Below are positions 34,108-43,058 of a DNA stretch of 64,000 nt, piece by piece; position 1 is the first letter of the stretch; each line of letters begins with the position of its first letter. The stretch spans positions 1-64,000 of the forward strand of contig DATIPO010000105.1 of assembly GCA_035471925.1 (NCBI GenBank), written 5' to 3'. The stretch is from JANQFM01 sp035471925. Its GTDB lineage: Bacteria > Acidobacteriota > UBA6911 > RPQK01 > DATIPO01. The translations under genes and the position numbers were made by a program. The notes under the pieces were generated by a model. It ran no database searches, had not been told where the DNA came from, and saw nothing but the letters and a program-made list of their open reading frames with translations.

Positions 34108-35982
34108 TCAGGCGCTTCCGGCCCCCACCAGATCCACCGGCTCGGTCACCAGATTCTCCATGATGAACTCCTTGCGCTGAGGCGTGTTCTTGCCCATGTA
34201 GTAGCGCAAGTGCTCTTTGATGGAGGGCATGTCCTGGGGCAGCTTGACGCGATCCAGGCGCAGTTCCTGGCGCAGGAAGAGGGTGAACTCCTGGGGAGAG
34301 ATCTCTCCCAGGCCTTTGAAGCGGGTGATCTCGGGCTTGCCGCGCAGTTCCTGCACCGCATCGGCCTTCTCGGCCTCGCTGTAGCAGTAGATGGTCTTTT
34401 TCTTATTGCGCACTCTGAAAAGCGGCGTTTGCAGGACGTAGACATGTCCCTTGCGAACCAGTTCGGGGAAGAACTGCAGGAAGAAAGTCAGCAGCAACAA
34501 GCGGATGTGCATGCCGTCGACATCGGCGTCGGTGGCGATGATGACGTAGTTGTAGCGCAGGTCTTCTAGATCGTCCTCGATTCCCAGCGCGTGCTGCAGC
34601 AAGTTGAGTTCCTCGTTCTGGTAGACCACTTTCTTGGACATTCCGAAGCAGTTGAGAGGCTTGCCCTTGAGGGAGAAGACGGCCTGAAACTCGGGGTTGC
34701 GGGCTTTGTTGATGCTGCCCGAGGCGCTGTCTCCCTCGGTGATGAACAACTGGGAATGCTCGCCCAAGGCACTCTTCGGATCGTTGTTGTGCTGCTTGCA
34801 GTCGCGAAGCTTCTTGTTGTGGACATTGGCCTTCTTCTGGCGCTCCTTGGCCAGCTTCTTTATGCCTGCCAGATCACGCCTTTCCTTCTCGTTGCGCTGG
34901 ATCTTGGCCCACAGCTTCTTGGCCTTGTCGGGATGTTTGTGGAGATGGTTGACCAGGGTGCTGCGCACGAATTCGACCACCCAGGAGCGCACCGTGGGCC
35001 CCTCGGGCGTAACGGTTGTGCTGCCCAGCTTGGTCTTGGTCTGGGACTCGAAGACCGGCTCGTGGATGCGCACCAGGACGGCTCCGGCCACCCCTCCCCG
35101 CACGTCTGAAGCCTCCAGGTCTTTATTGAAGAATTCCTTGACGCCTTTGAGCACGCCTTCCCGGAAGGCCGACTGATGGGTGCCTCCGTCGCTGGTGTAC
35201 TGGCCGTTGACGAAGGACTGGTAGGACTCGCCGTAATTCTCGGTATGGGTCAGGGCATACTCGATCTCCTCGTCCTTGACGTGGATCACGGGATAAAGGC
35301 CGCCGTCCTTGACCTCGTTGCCGAGCAGATCGCGAAGGCCGTTCTCGCTCTCGATGATCTTGCCGTTGAAGTCGAGCTTGAGGCCGCGGTTGAGATAGGC
35401 GTAGGTCCAGAGCCGCTCTTCCACAAGCTCGGGACGGAAGCGGAAGCCCTTGAAGACCGAGGGGTCGGGGATGAAGCGGATGCGGGTTCCCTGCCGCTCG
35501 CTGCTGGACTCGGGCCGATACTCCTTGACCAAGTCGCCCTGATTGAACTCGGCCCGCTTAAGTTTTCCGTCGCGGACCGATTCCACGACGAAGGAGGCCG
35601 AGAGCGCGTTGACGGCCTTGGTGCCCACTCCGTTGAGGCCCACGGTGCGGTAAAAGGCGCCCTTGTCGTACTTGGCCCCAGTGTTGATCTTAGCGACGCA
35701 TTCCACCACCTTGCCGTGGGGAATGCCGCGTCCATAATCGCGCACCGTGGCAGAGTCATCCCCGACTCTGATCTCGATCCTTTTTCCTGCGCCCATGAGG
35801 AACTCATCGACGCTGTTGTCGAGGACTTCCTTGAGCAGGACGTAGATGCCGTCGTCGAACTGTGTGCCGTCGCCCAGCCGTCCGATGTACATGCCGGGAC
35901 GGGTGCGGATATGCTCACGCCAGTCCAGCGACCGTATGTGTTCCTCGGTGTATTCAGCCACCGCGCTTAGATTGCTTGCCAC
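34108..35982 (-). CDS. parE: DNA topoisomerase IV subunit B (ParE/GyrB-like)
   Basis: The 624-residue ATPase subunit has a GHKL nucleotide-binding domain (LLKEVLDNSVDEF, GRGIPHGK, GLNGVGTKAVNALS) and a TOPRIM domain with TEGDSASGS and the metal-binding ATDADVDGMH. It partners ParC in decatenating chromosomes. Length fits ParE rather than long GyrB. Translation seems to begin at a GTG beside GAGGGG. It is first in the parE-parC operon and divergent from the endonuclease V gene. Confidence 0.9.
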   Translation of the reverse strand: MASNLSAVAEYTEEHIRSLDWREHIRTRPGMYIGRLGDGTQFDDGIYVLLKEVLDNSVDEFLMGAGKRIEIRVGDDSATVRDYGRGIPHGKVVECVAKINTGAKYDKGAFYRTVGLNGVGTKAVNALSASFVVESVRDGKLKRAEFNQGDLVKEYRPESSSERQGTRIRFIPDPSVFKGFRFRPELVEERLWTYAYLNRGLKLDFNGKIIESENGLRDLLGNEVKDGGLYPVIHVKDEEIEYALTHTENYGESYQSFVNGQYTSDGGTHQSAFREGVLKGVKEFFNKDLEASDVRGGVAGAVLVRIHEPVFESQTKTKLGSTTVTPEGPTVRSWVVEFVRSTLVNHLHKHPDKAKKLWAKIQRNEKERRDLAGIKKLAKERQKKANVHNKKLRDCKQHNNDPKSALGEHSQLFITEGDSASGSINKARNPEFQAVFSLKGKPLNCFGMSKKVVYQNEELNLLQHALGIEDDLEDLRYNYVIIATDADVDGMHIRLLLLTFFLQFFPELVRKGHVYVLQTPLFRVRNKKKTIYCYSEAEKADAVQELRGKPEITRFKGLGEISPQEFTLFLRQELRLDRVKLPQDMPSIKEHLRYYMGKNTPQRKEFIMENLVTEPVDLVGAGSA

Positions 35983-36099
35983 CCCCTCATCATAACAAGG
36001 CCGACTGTCGTAGGGCGGGGGCCCGGGCGCGGCCTTTCACGTCCTGCGGTCAGGCTGCCCGCCTTGCATCACGGGTGCCCCTGCTGGTACTCAAGAGTC

Positions 36100-36774
36100 A
36101 TGCACCGCGACCTGCACTCCTGGGACCTGACGCCCAAAGAGGCCGTCCGCCTTCAGAAGCAACTGAGGCGCCGCCAGCGTACGGATCTGACCCTGCGGCG
36201 CCCCCAACGGGTGGCCGGAGTCGACGTCAGCTATCTCAAAGAGATCGGCGAGTCCATCGCGGTGGTGGTGGTGCTGACGTTCCCCGCCTTGGAGGTGGTT
36301 GAGGAGCAGGTTTCGCGCCTGCCCACTCCCTTCCCCTACGTACCGGGACTTCTCAGTTTCCGCGAGATTCCAGCCATCCTGCCGGCATTCGAAAAACTCC
36401 AATGCCGGCCCGACCTGGTCTTCGTGGACGGCCACGGTCAAGCCCATCCCCGCCGCATGGGAATCGCCTCCCACCTGGGCATCTGGCTGGAGCTGCCCAC
36501 GATCGGCATCGGCAAGTCGCGCCTGTGCGGCCAGTACCATCCGCCCTCACCCCAGAGGGGTTCGATCTCGCCGCTCATCGATCAGGACGAGGAAATCGCC
36601 CTGGTGCTGCGCAGCCGCAGCCACGTCAAGCCTATTTTCGTCTCGGTGGGCTATGGATTGCCTCTGCCCGAATGCCTGCGCTGGACCCTGCAAAGCCTGA
36701 CCCGCTACCGCCTTCCTGAACCCATCCGCCAAGCTGATCGGCGAGCAGCTCGCGCCAAGAAGCCGCGGGGATAG
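36100..36774 (+). CDS. nfi: Endonuclease V
   Basis: The 224-residue enzyme nicks DNA near deoxyinosine and repairs deaminated adenine. Diagnostic motifs are present: GVDVSY with the first metal Asp, YVPGLLSFRE, VDGHGQAHPRRMG with the catalytic Asp, ASHLG and the lysine in IGIGKSRL. The ATG at 36100 begins the usual N-terminal helix. It is alone, divergent from parE and convergent with the DUF5995 gene. Confidence 0.92.
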   Translation: MHRDLHSWDLTPKEAVRLQKQLRRRQRTDLTLRRPQRVAGVDVSYLKEIGESIAVVVVLTFPALEVVEEQVSRLPTPFPYVPGLLSFREIPAILPAFEKLQCRPDLVFVDGHGQAHPRRMGIASHLGIWLELPTIGIGKSRLCGQYHPPSPQRGSISPLIDQDEEIALVLRSRSHVKPIFVSVGYGLPLPECLRWTLQSLTRYRLPEPIRQADRRAARAKKPRG

Positions 36775-36834
36775 CTTCTTCGAGCCTCAAATATCCTGGA
36801 TCCACGCGAATAGCGGGAACTTAGCCGTTTGGAC

Positions 36835-37677
36835 TCAAGCGCCTGAAGCCTGGCTGGCCGTGCGAAGTCTGGCTGGGGCGTGAGAGAGGAGGGATTGGAT
36901 GACTTCGCCGGAGGAGGTCCCGAAGCCTTCCTGAAAGAACTGGATGTTACGCCGGATGTCGCTGCTTTCCTTGCGCCGGACTAGCCACATGGCGAGGCGG
37001 ACGTGCGGCTTGCGCCCTTCCAGGCGCCGCTGTGAAGCCATCACCGCTCCGTCCAAGGTGCGCAGCAGTTCTCTCTGCTGCTGGCTGTTGAGGACCGAGA
37101 GGTCCTTGCTTACTTTCCAGGAGGCCTTGCCTGCGGCGCGGGTGCTGAAATCGACGAACCGGCCCTTCTTGCGCTGCCCCATCCGGTCGAGCAGGCCGAT
37201 CCAAGGCGAAATCTCCACGATCCGGCGCTGGACTTGCCCCACCATGCCATCCAGAATCCGGCACAGCCGGACAAAGTCGCTTTCCACTTCTTTGAGGCGG
37301 GCCGCGCTGGGAGCCACGCGGTTGACGGCGATGCCCAAGTCCAGATTGACGTGGGCGTTCAGGGCCAAGAGCAGGTGCTGCAAGATGAGAAATCGCTTGC
37401 TGGATGCGGCCTCGAAGGCCGAACGCCAGCAGCGTGCCAAGCCGTTGCCGTGGCGGTAGGACGCCAAGGCCTCCAGGTAGCGCCGGGAGAAGTTGCAGTG
37501 CAGACGCTCGACTCGCTCGGCGTCCACGAAGTAGCCCCTTTCCAGGCCGATCTGGACCTCTTTCACGACCCAGCCGTGGAAAGCGGCGAAGTAGCCGATG
37601 CGGTCGGAATCCCGGAGCGAACGGACGACGACGGTCTCAAGATCCTCCAAGATCTGCCCCATGGACCCGTCTTGCAC
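36835..37677 (-). CDS. DUF5995-type protein
   Basis: The 280-residue soluble protein contains the stretch RFLILQHLLLALNAHVNLDLG, split by me as a long helix with conserved NAHVNLDL, which I associate with DUF5995. It is mostly helical and has no signal peptide. No enzymatic function is known to me. A GTG at 37677 and an ATG at 37662 are both possible starts. Neighbours give no clue. Confidence 0.6.
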   Translation of the reverse strand: MQDGSMGQILEDLETVVVRSLRDSDRIGYFAAFHGWVVKEVQIGLERGYFVDAERVERLHCNFSRRYLEALASYRHGNGLARCWRSAFEAASSKRFLILQHLLLALNAHVNLDLGIAVNRVAPSAARLKEVESDFVRLCRILDGMVGQVQRRIVEISPWIGLLDRMGQRKKGRFVDFSTRAAGKASWKVSKDLSVLNSQQQRELLRTLDGAVMASQRRLEGRKPHVRLAMWLVRRKESSDIRRNIQFFQEGFGTSSGEVIQSLLSHAPARLRTASQASGA

Positions 37678-37886
37678 CGTAGCGTCTCCCCCTGCCGCGG
37701 TTTGCCATCCCTGGAATCGAGAACTAGTTTAGAGGCTTGAAGGAGGTTCGACAAGGGAATTCCGCCTTCACAGAGGCGAGCCCGCCGGGCCAGCCGCTCT
37801 GCGCACGCCTGGGGGGATTTGTGATTCCGACCCTTGACGGGCCGCCGGAACATCGGCTATTCGATGGGAGGAACCTAGGAGGAAGC

Positions 37887-38639
37887 GTGCGATACACATC
37901 GGAGAATCCATTGCGCTTGTGTCTTTGGTCAGGGCCTCGAAATGTCTCGACGGCCCTGATGTACGCCTTTGCCCAGCGCGACGACACCCGTGTCTTCGAC
38001 GAACCGCTCTATGCCCATTACCTCGCCGTCTCGGGCGCTCAGCATCCCGGACGGGAAGCCGTACTCGCCGATCAGAACCGTGACGGAAACAAAGTGGTCC
38101 GCCGAGTCGTCTTGGGCAACCATGACAAACCCGTCCTCTTCTTCAAGATGATGGCCCATCACCTGGTGCAGCTCGACCGCTCTTTTTTGGCCGAAACCAC
38201 CAACTTGTTTCTCATCCGCGACCCGCGGGAGATGCTGCCTTCGCTGGCTCAGCAGGTGGAGCAGCCCCAGTTGGGCGATACCGGACTGGCCGTGCAGTCC
38301 AAGCTGATCGGACAACTGCACCGGCTGGGCGAAGATCCGCCCGTGCTGGATGCCAAAGAACTGCTGCTCGATCCCGAGGGAGTCCTGCGCGCACTTTGCC
38401 AGCGTCTGGAAATCGACTTCCAACCCAACATGCTCAACTGGTCCAAAGGCGGACGACCGGAGGACGGAGTCTGGGCCCCGCACTGGTATCATAACGTCCA
38501 CCGCTCGCAAGGCTTCAAGCCTTATACCCCTAAAGAGGGGGCCTTTCCCCGCGAGTTGATTCCGGTGCTGGAGGATTGCCGGCCGCACTACAAGTACTTG
38601 AGGCAGTGGATCATTCGTCCTCAGCGCCAAAACAGTTGA
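37887..38639 (+). CDS. Sulfotransferase-like P-loop protein
   Basis: The 250-residue protein starts with the PAPS-binding-like loop LWSGPRNVSTALMYAF and has FLIRDPREMLPSL, the 3'-phosphate-binding RDP motif of the sulfotransferase fold. This subgroup is annotated in other genomes as sulfotransferase-like; the true acceptor is unknown. The start is a GTG at 37887, supported by AGGAGG four bases upstream; a longer frame from 37737 has no such support. It precedes the TonB receptor gene on the same strand by about 95 nt. Confidence 0.75.
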   Translation: MRYTSENPLRLCLWSGPRNVSTALMYAFAQRDDTRVFDEPLYAHYLAVSGAQHPGREAVLADQNRDGNKVVRRVVLGNHDKPVLFFKMMAHHLVQLDRSFLAETTNLFLIRDPREMLPSLAQQVEQPQLGDTGLAVQSKLIGQLHRLGEDPPVLDAKELLLDPEGVLRALCQRLEIDFQPNMLNWSKGGRPEDGVWAPHWYHNVHRSQGFKPYTPKEGAFPRELIPVLEDCRPHYKYLRQWIIRPQRQNS

Positions 38640-38733
38640 GCGGTCAAGCCGCTTCCCCCACTTCGTCGACCTGCACTTCCCAAAGCGCCTCCAGCCCGCA
38701 GGCGGATTGAATCAGACGGCCTCACCTGAGACA

Positions 38734-41265
38734 ATGATCAGGGACTCAGTATCTTTGTGCGTCCGGGCCCTGGGGCGCTTGACGATCCGCTGTTCTCAGT
38801 GGCCGAGTAGAAGAGGTCGATTGTTGATATTACAGTTATTGCTGGCTAGCACGCTCTTGGCAGCGGGCGCATCCCCACAACCGGAATCTGAATTCGCCAC
38901 CGTCGAAGGACGCATCTCCTCGCTGGTGGACGGAGCCTTCTTGCCCGGGGCCGAAGTGCAGATCCTCTCCATGCCCTCTGGACGGGTGGTGGCGCGCGTC
39001 ATCAGCGATGACCGGGGAAACTACAGCGCCTCTGGCCTGGCCGCCGGACGATACCGCGTCTCGGCCAGCTTGGACGGCTTTCAGCCCACCGACAGCGAAA
39101 CCTTCGACCTGCCTGCGGGAGGGCTGCGCCAAGTCGATCTGGCCCTTCCCATCCAATCGCTGGAAGAAAGCGTGGAAGTGGTGGGCTCGCGTCAAGCCGA
39201 CGAGACCGGAACCTCCATAGAGTCGGTGGAAGGCGAGGTCGCCAATATCGCCCCCGTCAAGGGAGACGACTTCTCCGACCTGTTGCCGCTCCTGCCGGGA
39301 GTCATCCGCGGCGTGGACGGACGGCTGGTGATGAACGGCGGACGACCCACCCAAAGCAGCTACGTCATCAACAACTCCACCAACGTGACCGACCCTTCTT
39401 CGGGCAATCTTGGTTTCACGCTGCCAAGCGACGCGGTGGAGAGCGTGGACGTCCTGGCCAATCCTTACGCTGCCGAATTCGGACGCTTCTCTTCAGGCAT
39501 CACCAACATCCTGACCCGCCAAGGCACCAACAAGTGGCGCTTCCTGGTCAACAACTTTTTTCCCCGCGCCAAGCTCAGGGACGGGACCATCATGGGCATC
39601 GGAGGCTTCACTCCGCGCTTCCAAGTGCGCGGACCCTTGGTGAAAGACCGCCTCTTCCTGTCCCAGACCGTGCAGTACCGCTACCTGATCGACGACGTGC
39701 CCTCGCTGCCCGAACTGGAATCCGACACTCGGCTGGAAAGCTTCTCCAGCTTCACCCAGCTTGATGCCCAGTTCAATGACAGTCACAACCTGACCACCTT
39801 TGTCTCGGTCTTTCCGCGTAAGCTCGATTTCGTCAACCTGGACACCTTCAACCCTCGGCCGGTCACGCCCAATTTGCACGAGAGGGGCTACCAGATCGGA
39901 CTCTCCGAGCGCTTCGTCATCGATCCCAGCGTGGTCTTGGAGTCGACGGTCAGCGTCAAGGACTACGACGTCGACATTTTCGGCCAGGGACTGGGCGAGA
40001 TGTTTCTCAACGTAGAGGAGAACAGCGGCGACTTCTTCAACATCCAGCGTCGGCGGACGCGCAGTTGGCAGTGGGTGGAGTCGCTCAGCATCTACAAGGA
40101 CTGGGCCGGCCAGCATCTTTTCAAATTCGGAGTCGACCTGCTCAACGCCTCCTACGACGGACTCTCCGACAGCCGTCCCGTTAACGTGACCCGTCAAGAC
40201 GGCACCCTCAGCCAGAGAATTACCTTCTCGCCCGCTGCCTCTCAGCGGGTGCGCAACACTGACTTGGCCTTCTTCGCTCAGGACCGCTGGCGCCTGAGCG
40301 ACCGCCTGCTGCTGGAATTCGGCGCCCGTATCGACCGCGACGGCGTCTTCGAGCGCACCAACTTTGCACCGCGCTTCGGCTTCGCCATCGGGGTCCTGCC
40401 CGCCGGCAAAGGCATCGTCAAGGGCGGGGCCGGACTCTTCTACGACCGCGTCCCCCTGACCGTGGAGGCTTTTCCAGACTTCGAGCGCCGCACTGTGACC
40501 CGCTTCGCGCCGGACGGCCTCACTCCCCTGGGAACTCCCGTTACCTTCCGCCACCAATTGGCCGACGACCTGCGCACGCCCTACTCCTTCACCTGGAACG
40601 TGGAATACGACCACCGTCTGCGGCCCAACCTGCTGCTCAAAACCAATTTCCTGCGCCGCCAGGGCAATCACGAGATCATCCTCGATCCGCTGGACGGCAA
40701 CGATCCCCGCCTGCGTCTGGACAGCCGCGGCCGCTCGCGCTACTGGGAACTGGAACTCACCTCCCGCTGGAACTACTCGGAAAAAAGCTTCCTCATCGCC
40801 TCCTACGTACGTTCGGAGAGCGAGCAGGACCTCAACGACTTCGATCAGTTCTTCGGCAACTTCCGCGATCCCATCATCCGGCCCAATGAGTATTCATTCG
40901 CCGACAGCGACGTGAGCAACCGCCTGCTCCTGCAAGGCACCTGGATCCTCCCCGACGATTGGATCTTCTCGCCCGTCCTGGAGTGGCGCGACGGCTTCCC
41001 CTTTTCGGCCCGCGACGAAGACCGGTTTTTCGTGGGCCCCCGCAACCGGGCCGGACGGTTCCCCAACCTGGTCACCCTCGACGTCGACCTTCAGAGATGG
41101 TTCACCATCAAGGGGATCCGGGCCCGCATCGGCATCCGCATCTTCAACATCTTCAACACCTTCACGCCCCGCGACGTTCAGAACATCGTCGACTCGCCCC
41201 GTTTCGGGACCTTCTTCAACACCAACGAACGCATCTTTGGCGGAACCTTTCAGATCGAGCCTTAA
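38734..41265 (+). CDS. TonB-dependent receptor with carboxypeptidase-regulatory N-domain
   Basis: This protein of about 843 residues is an outer-membrane transporter or Oar-like adhesin. After a signal peptide (core LLASTLLAAGAS) come a carboxypeptidase-D regulatory-like beta-sandwich (VEGRISSLVDGAFLPGAEV), a plug domain (about 170-260) and a 22-strand-type barrel rich in alternating aromatic residues. This combination is characteristic of Acidobacteriota. The start is uncertain: ATG at 38734, or a TTG near 38833 directly before the signal core. No substrate genes flank it. A GC-poor patch (38821-38845) encodes the signal peptide. Confidence 0.85.
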   Translation: MIRDSVSLCVRALGRLTIRCSQWPSRRGRLLILQLLLASTLLAAGASPQPESEFATVEGRISSLVDGAFLPGAEVQILSMPSGRVVARVISDDRGNYSASGLAAGRYRVSASLDGFQPTDSETFDLPAGGLRQVDLALPIQSLEESVEVVGSRQADETGTSIESVEGEVANIAPVKGDDFSDLLPLLPGVIRGVDGRLVMNGGRPTQSSYVINNSTNVTDPSSGNLGFTLPSDAVESVDVLANPYAAEFGRFSSGITNILTRQGTNKWRFLVNNFFPRAKLRDGTIMGIGGFTPRFQVRGPLVKDRLFLSQTVQYRYLIDDVPSLPELESDTRLESFSSFTQLDAQFNDSHNLTTFVSVFPRKLDFVNLDTFNPRPVTPNLHERGYQIGLSERFVIDPSVVLESTVSVKDYDVDIFGQGLGEMFLNVEENSGDFFNIQRRRTRSWQWVESLSIYKDWAGQHLFKFGVDLLNASYDGLSDSRPVNVTRQDGTLSQRITFSPAASQRVRNTDLAFFAQDRWRLSDRLLLEFGARIDRDGVFERTNFAPRFGFAIGVLPAGKGIVKGGAGLFYDRVPLTVEAFPDFERRTVTRFAPDGLTPLGTPVTFRHQLADDLRTPYSFTWNVEYDHRLRPNLLLKTNFLRRQGNHEIILDPLDGNDPRLRLDSRGRSRYWELELTSRWNYSEKSFLIASYVRSESEQDLNDFDQFFGNFRDPIIRPNEYSFADSDVSNRLLLQGTWILPDDWIFSPVLEWRDGFPFSARDEDRFFVGPRNRAGRFPNLVTLDVDLQRWFTIKGIRARIGIRIFNIFNTFTPRDVQNIVDSPRFGTFFNTNERIFGGTFQIEP

Positions 41266-41315
41266 ACAGGCCCAGACGCCCGTCGGCCATGGCGCGAGGG
41301 CTGCGCCCGCAGGGT

Positions 41316-42071
41316 TCAGGGCGCGGCAGGAGAGCGGGAGGGAGTGCTGAAACAGCCCTGGGCCACCAGGCGCTCGGCCTCTTGCCGGGCATGCGGGGTG
41401 TCGATGTCGATCCATCGGCGGTCGCCGATGTCCCAGGTTTCGACACGGCTTTGACGGGCCAGAGAAAGGATGCCGCCGGTCAGCGAAGCGTCTCCCCGGT
41501 TGCGGCTGTCGCGCATGGCCCAGAAGACGGTGGGGGAGAGGGCGAACATGCCGGTGTCGACGGCATTGTATTCGCCTAGGTCTTTGCCCAGATCCTCAAT
41601 GCAGTTGTCCACGCAGCGCACCTTGGTGGCATCCTCCAAGTCGAAGACCTGCCCGATCTTGGAGTCGGTCGCCAAAATCCCCCCGTGCTCGGGCACCGGC
41701 TTTTGCAGCAAGTCACGCAAGGTCGAACGCTGGAAGAAGTGATCGGACATCAACAGCAGGAAGGGCTTCTCCACCAAGTCTTCAACGGCCAGCAGCGATA
41801 CGCCGTTAGGACGATCATAGAGCGGATTGTGGACCCACTCGATTCGGACCCCGTTCTGAGACCGGAACTCCCGGCGGATCTCGGTCCCGCGATAACCGAC
41901 GACCACGAAGACCCGCTCCAGGCCGCATTCCGACAGCCAGCGCAGAATGTGGCCCATCAAAGGCTGATCGGCGATCTGAACCAGAGGCTTGGGCAGATTG
42001 GTGGCGGCGGACATGCGACTTCCGTTGCCCGCTGCCAGGATGACGGCTTCCTTGACTTTCCCCTCGTGCAT
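41316..42071 (-). CDS. Nucleotidyltransferase, sugar- or inositol-phosphate type
   Basis: The 251-residue protein has a GT-A nucleotidyltransferase fold: VILAAGNGSRM at the N-terminus, the lysine in LPKPLV, and the metal-binding Asp in LLMSDHFF, ending with GDRRWIDIDTP. It resembles CTP:inositol-1-phosphate cytidylyltransferase, which in some thermophiles is fused to a CDP-alcohol phosphatidyltransferase. Here the next gene upstream is such a transferase, so CDP-inositol synthesis is a reasonable guess; a generic sugar-nucleotide role is the alternative. The ATG at 42071 was chosen at the start of the domain; a frame from 42260 adds an unlike, Arg-rich extension. Confidence 0.75.
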   Translation of the reverse strand: MHEGKVKEAVILAAGNGSRMSAATNLPKPLVQIADQPLMGHILRWLSECGLERVFVVVGYRGTEIRREFRSQNGVRIEWVHNPLYDRPNGVSLLAVEDLVEKPFLLLMSDHFFQRSTLRDLLQKPVPEHGGILATDSKIGQVFDLEDATKVRCVDNCIEDLGKDLGEYNAVDTGMFALSPTVFWAMRDSRNRGDASLTGGILSLARQSRVETWDIGDRRWIDIDTPHARQEAERLVAQGCFSTPSRSPAAP

Positions 42072-42287
42072 GCGCGAATTCCTTGCTCTACGTGTCCTTG
42101 CGTCTCGTCGGCTCTTCCTCAGCAGGCCCCTCAGTAGCGTTTGAACCCTAATTCCGCACTGTGGCGGCAGCGAAAAGGCATTTGAGTCGGGGAGTATAAC
42201 AGTACTCCGCTCTGGAAGGAATACCCGAAGTTGGTTTTCAAAGTCCTTGCTATAGAACACAAACTCTGCAAGCGGGCCTCCCCCTAG

Positions 42288-42911
42288 TCACAGCTCACGC
42301 AGAAATTGGGGCTTTCCGGTGATCTGAGCCTTGGTGTAGAGAATTCGGTGGACGACCGTCCAGTTGCCCAGCACGGCCATGACCCACAACACTGGCTCCA
42401 TGTGGTAGAAGGAGCCGATAATCAGCAGCACGATGCGTTCGGGACGCTCCATGAAACCCACTTTGCATTTGGGAATCAGGCATTCGGCCCGGGCCCGTGC
42501 ATAGGAGATCAGCACCGATGCCATCATCACCACTCCGATCAGCACCACATAGGGCAGCCGGTCGGTGCGCCCGTAGTGCATGAGCAACCCCAGCAGAATG
42601 ATGAGGTCGGAATAGCGGTCCATGATGGAATCGAAGAAAGCTCCGAACTCGGAAACCGAGTCGGTGGCACGGGCCACCATGCCGTCCACCATGTCGAAGA
42701 GGCCGGCCAGGATAAGGATGAAGCCCGCCAAGGTAAAGTCCCCGTCCGAATAGGCGAAGGCGAAAGCCACGGCCAGACTGACCAGGAATCCCAGGAAGGT
42801 GAGCCGGTTGGGCGTGATGCGCAGAAACGCCAGCAACTTCACGATGGCTCTCAGGATCACTTGCGCGCCTTGTCCGATTTTCTCCGTGATCATGGTGACG
42901 TAGAATACCAC
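42288..42911 (-). CDS. CDP-alcohol phosphatidyltransferase
   Basis: The 207-residue membrane enzyme transfers a phospho-alcohol from or to a CDP-activated partner in phospholipid synthesis. The full motif D-x2-D-G-x2-A-R-x8-G-x3-D-x3-D is present (DMVDGMVARATDS, then FGAFFDSIMDR). The later stretch YARARAE...GFMERPER resembles phosphatidylinositol-phosphate and related synthases. About six membrane helices are seen. An internal ATG six residues in is an alternative start. It lies 216 nt upstream of the nucleotidyltransferase and 147 nt downstream of mlaD on the same strand. Confidence 0.85.
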   Translation of the reverse strand: MVFYVTMITEKIGQGAQVILRAIVKLLAFLRITPNRLTFLGFLVSLAVAFAFAYSDGDFTLAGFILILAGLFDMVDGMVARATDSVSEFGAFFDSIMDRYSDLIILLGLLMHYGRTDRLPYVVLIGVVMMASVLISYARARAECLIPKCKVGFMERPERIVLLIIGSFYHMEPVLWVMAVLGNWTVVHRILYTKAQITGKPQFLREL

Positions 42912-43058
42912 GCCCGTACGGCACCGCCCACTCCCTCAGGCTGGCAGACGGCTCCTTCGGGACCTGGCGGCCCGCATGGTGCCGCCGAGAGCACGCCGGC
43001 AATTGACCATGCCGAGAAAGCTTGACCGGCCTGTGAACTTGCCGGCCGCCCGCCGTCC

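Noticed and set aside
32750..34180. A 476-codon plus-strand frame opposite parC
   Set aside because: It is the antisense shadow of a gene with an intact topoisomerase active site.
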